Positions 19,286-26,433 of a stretch of 50,612 bases of DNA are shown piece after piece. Under the pieces are notes generated by a model. The model saw only the letters and a list, made by a program, of their open reading frames with translations, made no database searches and had not been told where the DNA came from. The stretch is from Sphingomonadaceae bacterium (GTDB lineage Bacteria; Pseudomonadota; Alphaproteobacteria; Sphingomonadales; Sphingomonadaceae): contig JAPZTW010000008.1 of assembly GCA_027533105.1 (NCBI GenBank), positions 536,684 through 587,295 on the forward strand. The letters are read 5' to 3'. The translations under genes and the position numbers were made by a program. Position 1 is the stretch's first letter. The number at the start of each line of letters is the position of its first letter.

Positions 19286-20704
19286 GTGCACAAGCCGGGT
19301 CTGCTGAGTTTCCTGATCGGGGCCAGCTTTGCCTTGTCGTCGCCGGCAATGGGCCAGCAGATCGGACCCGACCCGAAACCCCGTCCCAACGTGGTGGTGA
19401 TCCTGGCGGATGACGCCGGTTATGCCGATTTCGGCTTCCAGGGCAGCCGCGAATTTCGGACCCCGAACATCGATGCCCTGGCCCGCGAAGGGGTGGTCTT
19501 TTCGGCGGCCTATGCCACCACGCCGTTCTGCAGCCCCTCCCGCGCTGGACTGCTGACGGGGCGCTATCCGCAGCGCTTCGGCTATGAGTTCAACCTGACC
19601 CATGCCCCGCCGCCGGGCGTCGATCCCCAATTCATGGGGCTGGCGCGCGAGGAAAGGACGCTGGGCGACCATTTCCGGACCGCGGGCTATCGCACGATCG
19701 CGGTTGGCAAGTGGCACGTCGGCTCGCTGCCGCAATACCACCCGAACGCGCGCGGGTTTGACGATTTCTATGGCTTCCTGGGCGGGGGATCGACCTATTT
19801 TGCCGAGCGGGTGAAGCCGGGCACGATCGAACGCAACGGTCAGCCGGCGAAGCCCAGCGAGTACCTGACCGACGATTTTGCCCGAAAGGCTTCGGCCTAT
19901 ATCACGGCCAATCGCGACCGCCCCTTCCTGCTCTACCTCGCTTTCAACGCCGTCCACACGCCGATGGATGCGCGCCCGGAAGACCTTAAACAGGTGGCCC
20001 ACATCGCCGATCCGCAGCGGCGGCGCCTGGCGGCGATGACGCTTGGCCTTGACCGGGCGGTGGGTTCGGTCCGGGCCACGCTGCGCGAGCTGAAGCTCGA
20101 CCGGAATACGCTGATCGTCTTCACCAATGATAATGGCGGGGACCGGGTCGGGCTGGATGCCAGCAACGCGCCACTGCGCGGCACCAAGGGCACCCTGCTG
20201 GAAGGCGGGGTGCGGGTGCCGTTGATCGTGCGCTATCCCGACCGGCATGGGGCCGGCACCCGCCGCGCCGACCCGGTCTCGCTCATGGACATCCTGCCAA
20301 CGGCACTCGCGGTCAGCAAATTGCCGGCGCCGACCAACCTCGATGGCCGCTCCTTGCTGGACCCTCCGCCTACCGGGGGCGAACGCGCGCTGTTCTGGCG
20401 CTACGATAACATGGCCGCCATGCGCGAAGGGCGGTGGAAGCTGCTGCGCTATCCCGATCGCCCGGCGGAACTCTATGATCTGGAAGCCGATATCGGCGAA
20501 GCGCGTGACCTTGCGATGGCCGAACCGGAGCGGCTGCGCGCGATGATGGCCCGGCTTTTCGCCTGGGAGGGCACGTTGACTCACCCGCGCTGGAATACCG
20601 GCACCTTCTGGTCGCAGGAAGACGTGCGCCGCTATTCCGAAGCTTACGTTGCCGCGGCGATTGCCCGGGAGAAGGCCGCCCTGGCAAAGGATGCCGGCCA
20701 GTAG
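19286..20704 (+). CDS. S1-family sulfatase
   Basis: Third sulfatase of the operon, 472 residues with a signal peptide ending near SSPAMGQ (about residue 23). The metal site is RPNVVVILADDAGYAD, the modified cysteine C82 in CSPSRAGLLTGRYPQRFG, and GKWHVGS, FNAVHTPMD, TNDNGGD and LEGGVRVPLIVRYP follow. This pattern resembles GalNAc-6- or galactose-6-sulfatase-like S1 members; the exact subfamily is not settled. The start is a GTG at 19286, with AGGAGGGGG ahead of it, 12 nt after the previous stop. It is the last gene before a promoter-bearing gap of 116 nt, so the beta-galactosidase transcript probably ends or is joined by a new one here. Confidence 0.93.
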   Translation: MHKPGLLSFLIGASFALSSPAMGQQIGPDPKPRPNVVVILADDAGYADFGFQGSREFRTPNIDALAREGVVFSAAYATTPFCSPSRAGLLTGRYPQRFGYEFNLTHAPPPGVDPQFMGLAREERTLGDHFRTAGYRTIAVGKWHVGSLPQYHPNARGFDDFYGFLGGGSTYFAERVKPGTIERNGQPAKPSEYLTDDFARKASAYITANRDRPFLLYLAFNAVHTPMDARPEDLKQVAHIADPQRRRLAAMTLGLDRAVGSVRATLRELKLDRNTLIVFTNDNGGDRVGLDASNAPLRGTKGTLLEGGVRVPLIVRYPDRHGAGTRRADPVSLMDILPTALAVSKLPAPTNLDGRSLLDPPPTGGERALFWRYDNMAAMREGRWKLLRYPDRPAELYDLEADIGEARDLAMAEPERLRAMMARLFAWEGTLTHPRWNTGTFWSQEDVRRYSEAYVAAAIAREKAALAKDAGQ

Positions 20705-20744
20705 GCCAATGGCCGCCGAGCCACCTTTTGATCGGTGCATTTTG

Positions 20745-20759
20745 ATACTATGATAGTAT
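20745..20759. promoter_or_regulatory. Perfect 15-bp palindrome in the dehydratase promoter
   Basis: ATACTAT-G-ATAGTAT is a perfect inverted repeat around one central base. A -10-like TATGAT (20749-20754) sits inside it, and TTGATC at 20728-20733 could serve as the -35, though the spacing is short. The left arm ATACTAT recurs at 26389-26395 in the aldolase/symporter promoter. It is a candidate operator for the FadR-type regulator encoded at 23335-24036. Confidence 0.55.
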
Positions 20760-20820
20760 TAATAAACAAAATTCCCTAGTATGGTCCGGCTTCGCACCGG
20801 CATGGACAAAGACAGACAGC

Positions 20821-22545
20821 ATGAGCGACAAACCGCCCAAATTCCGCAGCGCCCACAGCTATGGCAAGCTCGACCGGGATGGCTTCATCCACCGTTCGTG
20901 GATGAAGGCTCAGGGCTATCCCGCCGATGCCTTTGACGGCCGGCCGGTGATCGGGATCTGCAACACCTGGTCGGAAATCACGCCGTGCAATTCGCACCTG
21001 CGCGAGATCGCCGACTATGTGAAGCGCGGGGTCTGGGAAGCGGGCGGCCTGCCGCTGGAATTTCCGGCCATGTCGCTGGGCGAAACCCAGATGCGCCCCA
21101 CCGCCATGCTGTTTCGCAACCTGCTGGCGATGGAAGTGGAGGAATCGATCCGCGGCAATCCGCTGGACGGGGTCGTGCTGCTGGGCGGGTGCGACAAGAC
21201 CACGCCGGGGCAGATCCTGGGCGCGGCCAGCGTCGACTTGCCGACGATCGTGATTTCCTCGGGCCCGATGCTCAATGGCAAGTTCAAGGGCCGCAACATC
21301 GGTTCGGGCACCGATGTCTGGAAGTTCTCCGAAGCGGTTCGCGCCGGCGAGATGTCGCAAGCGGAGTTCATGGCAGCCGAAAGCGGGATGTCGCGTTCGC
21401 GCGGGACCTGCAACACGATGGGTTCGGCTTCAAGCTTCGCTGCGGTCAGCGAGGCGCTGGGCGTCAGCCTGAAATACAACGCCACGATCCCGGCGGTGGA
21501 TGCCAACCGCCAAGCGATGTCGCACCAGACCGGGCGGCGGATCGTGGAATTGGTGCGCGAAGGCAAGCGACTGTCGCACTTCCTGACGCGCGAGGCCTTC
21601 GAGAACGCGATCCGGGTCCATGCCGCGATCGGCGGATCGACCAACACGGTCATTCACCTGCTGGCCCTGGCCGGGCGGGTCGGCGTCAACCTGACCCTGC
21701 AGGACTTCGATGACCTTGCGGGCACCGTGCCGCTGCTTGCCAACATCATGCCTTCGGGCGAATACCTGATGGAAGACCTGCACTATGCGGGTGGCATGCC
21801 GGCGCTGATGCAGGCGATGGGTGATCTGCTGCACCTCGATGTCGAGACAGTTGGCGGCCAGACGCTGCGCGAGCAGATCGCCGGCGCGGAAATCTACAAT
21901 CCCGCAGTGATCGCCACGCCGGACCAGCCGTTCAAGCAATCGTCCGGGATCTGGGTGCTGCGCGGCAACGTGGCGCCCGATGGCGCGATCATCAAGCCCA
22001 GCGCCGCCTCGCCCAATCTGCTCCAGCATCGCGGCAAGGCCGTGGTGTTCGAGACGATCGAGGACTTCAAGGCCCGGATCGACGATCCCGCGCTGGAGGT
22101 GGACGCCAGCTCGGTCCTGGTGCTCAAGGGCTGCGGGCCCAAGGGCTATCCGGGCATGCCCGAAGTGGGCAATATGCCGCTGCCGCAAAAGCTGCTGGCC
22201 CAGGGCGTGACCGACATGGTGCGCATTTCCGACGCGCGGATGAGCGGCACCGCCTTCGGCACCGTGATCCTCCACACCTCGCCTGAAACCTCGATCGGCG
22301 GGCCGCTGGGTCTGGTCGAGACCGGCGACGAGATCGAGCTCGATGCGGTGGCGCGGACGATCAATGTGCTGGTGTCTGATGCGGAACTCGCCCGGCGCGC
22401 CGCGCTGCGACCGCCCGAGGAATTCGACACCAAGCGGGGCTATGTCGCCTTGCATCGTCGCCACGTCCTTCAGGCCCATGTCGGCGCGGACCTCGATTTC
22501 CTCGTCGGCAAGAGCGGGGACGAGGTCAAACGGGAGAGCCACTGA
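20821..22545 (+). CDS. IlvD/Edd-family sugar-acid dehydratase (galactonate/arabinonate type)
   Basis: Iron-sulfur dehydratase converting an aldonate to its 2-keto-3-deoxy acid. Cluster ligands are visible: C56 in EITPCNSHL, C124 in GGCDKTTPG and C197 in RGTCNTMGSAS. K126 and the catalytic serine S475 in ISDARMSGTAFG are also conserved. The chain of 574 residues is very like rhizobial L-arabinonate dehydratase, a group known to use D-galactonate and D-fuconate as well. With the galactose-type symporter and aldolase nearby, D-galactonate is the likely substrate. The ATG at 20821 has no good ribosome site, but upstream ATGs are out of frame. The stop overlaps the SDR start by one base (TGATG), indicating translational coupling. 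Confidence 0.93.
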   Translation: MSDKPPKFRSAHSYGKLDRDGFIHRSWMKAQGYPADAFDGRPVIGICNTWSEITPCNSHLREIADYVKRGVWEAGGLPLEFPAMSLGETQMRPTAMLFRNLLAMEVEESIRGNPLDGVVLLGGCDKTTPGQILGAASVDLPTIVISSGPMLNGKFKGRNIGSGTDVWKFSEAVRAGEMSQAEFMAAESGMSRSRGTCNTMGSASSFAAVSEALGVSLKYNATIPAVDANRQAMSHQTGRRIVELVREGKRLSHFLTREAFENAIRVHAAIGGSTNTVIHLLALAGRVGVNLTLQDFDDLAGTVPLLANIMPSGEYLMEDLHYAGGMPALMQAMGDLLHLDVETVGGQTLREQIAGAEIYNPAVIATPDQPFKQSSGIWVLRGNVAPDGAIIKPSAASPNLLQHRGKAVVFETIEDFKARIDDPALEVDASSVLVLKGCGPKGYPGMPEVGNMPLPQKLLAQGVTDMVRISDARMSGTAFGTVILHTSPETSIGGPLGLVETGDEIELDAVARTINVLVSDAELARRAALRPPEEFDTKRGYVALHRRHVLQAHVGADLDFLVGKSGDEVKRESH

Positions 22546-23312
22546 TGCCCGATTTCACCACCTATCCCAGCCTGCGCGGCCGCAAGGTCTTCATCACCGG
22601 CGGTGCCACCGGGATCGGGGCGGCCATGGTCGAGGCCTTTGCTGCCCAGGGCGCGGTGGTGGGCCATCTCGACCTGGCGACCGAAGCCGCCGAAGCCTTG
22701 GCGGATCAGCTTGAGCAGGCCGGGTTGGCGCGGCCCTGGTTCCGCCGGGTCGACGTGACCGAGGCAGCCGCACTGAAGGCGGCAATTGCCGATTTCGGCG
22801 CCGCATCCGGCGGGCTGGACGTGCTGGTCAACAATGTTGCCAATGACACGCGCCATGATCCGCTGGCCACGACCGAAGCGAGCTGGCGGGCCTGCATGGC
22901 GGTCAATCTCGATTGCGCCTTCTTCGCCTCGCAGCGGGCGGTGGAACTCATGCGCGCAGGAGGCGGCGGCGCGATCATCAACTTCTCCTCGATCAACGCG
23001 CTGCTCGGTCCCAGCGAGATGCCGGGCTACGTTGCGGCCAAGGCCGGCCTGCTGGGCCTGACCAAGGCCTTTGCCCGGCAGTATGGACCGGACCGGATCC
23101 GCGTGAACACGATCCTGCCGGGCTGGGTTGTCACCCAGCGCCAGCTGGACCTGTGGCTGACCGAGGAAGCCGAATCGGCATGGATGGAGCAGGTTTGCCT
23201 CAAACAGCGGATCGAACCGGTTGACGCGGCGAACCTGGCGCTGTTCCTGGCCGCGGACGACAGCCGGATGATCACGAACCAGCAATTCGTGATCGACGGC
23301 GGTCGGGTCTGA
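22545..23312 (+). CDS. SDR sugar 1-dehydrogenase (probable galactose dehydrogenase)
   Basis: NAD(P)-dependent short-chain dehydrogenase of 255 residues. The nucleotide motif is TGGATGIG (residues 18-25), followed by NNVA in place of NNAG. The catalytic set is S149, Y162 and K166 in a GYVAAKAG context. The N-terminal IYPSL-like segment and the C-terminal CLKQRIEPVDAANLALFLA resemble Caulobacter xylose dehydrogenase and related aldose 1-dehydrogenases that make aldonolactones. In this operon the likely reaction is D-galactose to D-galactono-1,4- or 1,5-lactone. It is coupled to the dehydratase by a one-base overlap and precedes the regulator by 22 nt. Alternative substrates are L-arabinose or D-fucose. 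Confidence 0.9.
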   Translation: MPDFTTYPSLRGRKVFITGGATGIGAAMVEAFAAQGAVVGHLDLATEAAEALADQLEQAGLARPWFRRVDVTEAAALKAAIADFGAASGGLDVLVNNVANDTRHDPLATTEASWRACMAVNLDCAFFASQRAVELMRAGGGGAIINFSSINALLGPSEMPGYVAAKAGLLGLTKAFARQYGPDRIRVNTILPGWVVTQRQLDLWLTEEAESAWMEQVCLKQRIEPVDAANLALFLAADDSRMITNQQFVIDGGRV

Positions 23313-23334
23313 TCGCGGTAACGGGAGACAACAT

Positions 23335-24036
23335 GTGGCATCGGTCTATCTGACGCGCGAACTGGTCGAGGAATTGGGCGGCAAGATCGTGCGCGGCGAT
23401 TGCACGCCGGGCGGCAGCCTGCCGATCGAGGCTGATCTCGCGACCCAGTACGATACCTCGCGAACCGTGGTGCGCGAGGCGGTCAAGATGCTGACGGCCA
23501 AGGGCCTGGTCGGCTCACGCCCGCGGCGGGGCACCTATGTGGAGCCCGAGGCCAAGTGGAACATCCTTGATCCCGATGTCCTGCGCTGGATCCTGCAACG
23601 GCGCTTCTCGTTCGAACTGATGCGCGATTTCCTGGTCGCCCGGCAGGGGATCGAACCCAGCGCCGCCGCGATTGCTGCCGAGCGTCAGGACCGGGCCGCG
23701 ATTGCCGAGATCGCCCGGCGCCTCGACGACATGCGCGAGGCCGCAGCGGGGCGGATGGATTCCCTAGAATCGGATATCGCCTTTCACATCGCCATCCTGC
23801 ACGCCAGCGGGAACCGGTTCTTCGTGCAGTTCAGCCACGTCATCGAAACGGCGCTGCGTTTTTCGATCCGCCTGACCAACTCCGAAAAGGGCGTGCCGAT
23901 GGCCAGCGTCGCCGATCACGAACGCATCTATCTGGCGATCGAGCGCGGCGATCCCAAGGGCGCTAGGGATGCCGCTGCGGAGCTGCTGACCGAAGCAATC
24001 CGCCTGCTCGACGAGCGGGCCAGACGTGGCGAATAG
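23335..24036 (+). CDS. FadR-subfamily GntR regulator (DgoR-like)
   Basis: Transcriptional regulator with an N-terminal winged helix (about residues 5-70: IVRGDCTPGGSLP, LATQYDTSRTVVREAVKML, GLVGSRPRRGTYV) and an all-helical FCD effector domain (about 85-230; DFLVARQGIEPSAA, DIAFHIAILHASGN, VADHERIYLAI). This architecture includes DgoR, the E. coli galactonate repressor, so a sugar-acid effector such as galactonate or KDGal is likely. The start is a GTG at 23335 after GGGAG; the overlapping ATG two bases upstream is out of frame. It shares 11 nt with the following beta-helix gene. Candidate targets are the palindrome at 20745-20759 and the AT-rich promoter at 26386-26399. Confidence 0.92.
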   Translation: MASVYLTRELVEELGGKIVRGDCTPGGSLPIEADLATQYDTSRTVVREAVKMLTAKGLVGSRPRRGTYVEPEAKWNILDPDVLRWILQRRFSFELMRDFLVARQGIEPSAAAIAAERQDRAAIAEIARRLDDMREAAAGRMDSLESDIAFHIAILHASGNRFFVQFSHVIETALRFSIRLTNSEKGVPMASVADHERIYLAIERGDPKGARDAAAELLTEAIRLLDERARRGE

Positions 24037-25708
24037 TCCGGGCCGAGTTGGATGGCCGCGCCACTGTTTCGCATCGCTGGCGAGCCTGCTGGTCCTGCTG
24101 TTCGCCATGGCGGCGGCCAGCGCCCGGCCTGAGAGCGCGGGCACGATCTATTATGTGAGCGCGGCGGGGGACGATGCCGCGCCCGGCACCAGCCCCCAGC
24201 AAGCCTGGCGCAGCCTGGCGCGGATCGAGCGCGCCGCCCTGCAACCTGGCGACCGGGTCCTGCTGCGCGCGGGAGACAGCTTTACCGGCCAGCTGGTGCT
24301 GCGCGCCTCGGGCGCACCGGGCCAGCCGCTGCGGATCGGGGCCTATGGCGATGGACCCAGGCCACTGATCGCTGGCGATGGCCATGCCGCCGCGATCCTG
24401 ATCCGGAACCAGCAGCACATCGAGATCGCTGACATCGCCATCACTAACGATGTCCAGCAGCCGCGCCCCGGTGAGCCGGCCGAGCAAAGTTTCGGGATCG
24501 AGGTATTGAACGATGGCGGCGGTGTCCTGCGCCATTTCCGGTTCGAACGGCTGACGATCCGCGATGTGTTGGCCCAGCGCATCAACGACCGCACCGAGGA
24601 GGAATTCAACCGCGTGATCATCAGCGCGATCCGATTTGCCACCAGCCGCGCCCAACCGGGGCAACCTTCATACTTCCAAGACATCCTGATCGCCGACAAT
24701 GACATCAGCCGCAGCGGGCGGTTTGGCGTGCAGATCGGACACGGGGGGATCGGCACCGGTCGGCAGGATGCCCATTCGCGCGATCCTGAAGCCGGGTTCA
24801 ACCGCGATATCGTGATACGGGGCAACCGCTTTGCCGACCTGGGCGGCAGCGCGGTGCAACTGGCCGGTGCGCGCAATGCCCTGATCGAGGACAACGATTT
24901 CAACCGGACCGGCTCTTCACTGATCCCCGGCCGGATGGTCGGGCGGGGCAGCGGGGCCTGGGTGATCAATTCGCGTGATATCGTCGCCCAGCACAACCGC
25001 TCGCGCCAGGTGCGGGGCTACAAGGACAGTTATGGGATGCACGTCGATTACGGCAATCTCAACGTGCTGTACCAATACAATTACTCCGAGGAGAGCGAGG
25101 GCGGATTTGTCGAGATCCTGGGCAACAACCGCAACGTGATCTGGCGCTACAACATCAGCGTCAACGATGGTCTGCGCGAAAAGGCTGGCAACACGATCTG
25201 GTTCAGCCCCTTCTCCGAGGGCACGATCCCTTCGAGCGGGATCCACATCTACAACAACACCGTGTTCGTGCGCCCGGGCCTCTATCCCGACATTGACCTA
25301 CGTGCCCGCGATGCGGTGATCCGCAACAACATCTTCGCCGTTTCGCGCGAGGCGATGATTGGTGAGCAATTGCGGATCGAAATGGCCGAAGGCGCCCCGG
25401 ACCTCGCCGGCAACCTGTTCTCCGGCCGGATCAACCCGCAGTTCAAGGCGCTTGACCGGCAGGCCCGGCAGGGGCCGCCGCTGTTCGTCCAGCCGGGTGC
25501 CAGCGATCCGCAAGGCTATCGGCTGCGGCCTGGCAGCCCGGCGCTGGGCGGTGGCGCGCCGGTTCGGCATCCCCCGTTCCCGGCAGCGGGCCAGGGGATA
25601 TTCGCGGGCGTCACGGCCGAGCCGACCGTCGATTTCTTCGGAACGCCGCTGCCCAAGGCGGGCAGTCCCGGCATCGGTGCGGCGGTAACGGTGGTGAACT
25701 GGCGCTAG
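24026..25708 (+). CDS. Secreted right-handed parallel beta-helix protein (lyase/glycosidase-like)
   Basis: Exported protein of 560 residues with a signal peptide of about 34 residues (LFAMAAASARP). It opens with the start typical of pectate-lyase-like beta-helix proteins (IYYVSAAGDD, PGDRVLLRAGDSF, IGAYGDGPRPLI). It then carries repeated strand-turn segments rich in Asn ladders, such as NNRNVIWRYN, HIYNNTVFV and AVIRNNIFAV, over about 100-460. This fold hosts polysaccharide lyases, GH28, GH82 and GH110, but I see no family-specific active site that decides between them. The GTG start lies inside the regulator gene (11-nt overlap), so the two are co-translated. Context argues for an endo- or debranching enzyme acting on the sulfated galactan. 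Confidence 0.85.
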   Translation: MANSPGRVGWPRHCFASLASLLVLLFAMAAASARPESAGTIYYVSAAGDDAAPGTSPQQAWRSLARIERAALQPGDRVLLRAGDSFTGQLVLRASGAPGQPLRIGAYGDGPRPLIAGDGHAAAILIRNQQHIEIADIAITNDVQQPRPGEPAEQSFGIEVLNDGGGVLRHFRFERLTIRDVLAQRINDRTEEEFNRVIISAIRFATSRAQPGQPSYFQDILIADNDISRSGRFGVQIGHGGIGTGRQDAHSRDPEAGFNRDIVIRGNRFADLGGSAVQLAGARNALIEDNDFNRTGSSLIPGRMVGRGSGAWVINSRDIVAQHNRSRQVRGYKDSYGMHVDYGNLNVLYQYNYSEESEGGFVEILGNNRNVIWRYNISVNDGLREKAGNTIWFSPFSEGTIPSSGIHIYNNTVFVRPGLYPDIDLRARDAVIRNNIFAVSREAMIGEQLRIEMAEGAPDLAGNLFSGRINPQFKALDRQARQGPPLFVQPGASDPQGYRLRPGSPALGGGAPVRHPPFPAAGQGIFAGVTAEPTVDFFGTPLPKAGSPGIGAAVTVVNWR

Positions 25709-25713
25709 GCGCC
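25701..25713. terminator. Hairpin over the beta-helix stop codon
   Basis: GGCGC-TAG-GCGCC is a perfect 5-bp stem with the stop codon as its loop. It lies in the 9-nt convergent gap before the aldolase stop. No T-run follows, so termination activity is uncertain. Confidence 0.3.
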
Positions 25714-25717
25714 CGGC

Positions 25718-26344
25718 TTACTCTGCGCAGGCGGCGCGATAGGCGGCCACCAGCGCGCGGGCATCGGCGGCGATCGCCTCCAGCGGTTTGCCCGGCTTGA
25801 ACAGCGATCCGCCCATGCCGAACCCGGCCGCACCGGCAGCCAGATAGGCGGCCATGTTCCCGGCACTGATGCCCCCCACCACATAGACCGGAACCGGCGG
25901 CGGCAGCACCGCCTTGACCGCCTTGACCGCCGCTGGAGTTACCAGCTCGGCCGGGAAGATCTTGAGCCCGGTCGCGCCGGCATCCAGCGCCGCAAACATT
26001 TCCGTCGGCGAGAGTACGCCCGGCAGCGAGACTATGCCCCGGGCTGCGGTCCGGGCGATGACCGCCGGGTTGCAGTTGGGCGAAACGACCAGTCCGGCAC
26101 CGATATCGGCCAGCCGGTCGACCTGGGCCGTATCCAGCACGGTGCCCGCGCCGATCAACGCCCGATCGCCGCAGGCGCGCACGATCTCGGCAATGCTGCG
26201 GAAGGGGTCGGGCGAGTTCAGGGGCACCTCGATGATGTCGAGCCCGGCCGCGATCAGCGCTTCGGCAATTGCCACGGCGCGATCCGGTTCCAGCCCTCGC
26301 AAGATCGCCACCAGCGGCAGCCTGCCATCCAGCCCCTGAGCCAT
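25718..26344 (-). CDS. dgoA: 2-dehydro-3-deoxy-6-phosphogalactonate aldolase
   Basis: Class I aldolase cleaving KDPGal to pyruvate and glyceraldehyde-3-phosphate, the last step of the De Ley-Doudoroff route. The chain of 208 residues has LPLVAILRG at the N-terminus, the general acid E39 in IIEVPLNSP, ALIGAGTVL, and the Schiff-base lysine K128 in GLKIFPAE. The EVPLNSP motif is the form seen in galactonate-pathway DgoA rather than the EVTLRT form of Entner-Doudoroff KDPG aldolases. The start ATG at 26344 is supported by GGGAGACGGGAAC upstream. It is divergent from the symporter operon across an AT-rich promoter region and is the only minus-strand gene of region B. Confidence 0.92.
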   Translation of the reverse strand: MAQGLDGRLPLVAILRGLEPDRAVAIAEALIAAGLDIIEVPLNSPDPFRSIAEIVRACGDRALIGAGTVLDTAQVDRLADIGAGLVVSPNCNPAVIARTAARGIVSLPGVLSPTEMFAALDAGATGLKIFPAELVTPAAVKAVKAVLPPPVPVYVVGGISAGNMAAYLAAGAAGFGMGGSLFKPGKPLEAIAADARALVAAYRAACAE

Positions 26345-26385
26345 GTTCCCGTCTCCCTATCCGGTTCGATTTCGACTATTGCCTA

Positions 26386-26399
26386 ATTATACTATTAAT
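26386..26399. promoter_or_regulatory. Divergent promoter and candidate operator between aldolase and symporter
   Basis: On the minus strand 26391-26386 reads TATAAT, a perfect -10 for the aldolase. On the plus strand TATACT (26388-26393) with TTCGAT at 26365-26370 (17-nt spacer) could serve the symporter. ATACTAT at 26389-26395 is identical to the arm of the 20745-20759 palindrome, and TATTAAT recurs from the other region B promoters. Confidence 0.5.
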
Positions 26400-26433
26400 G
26401 CAACAAAAGAGGAAAGAGGTGGGGAGAAGCCGG

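Noticed and set aside
17720..20740. 1006-residue minus-strand open frame
   Set aside because: Antisense to two intact sulfatases with clear active-site motifs. The product is low-complexity and unlike any protein family.
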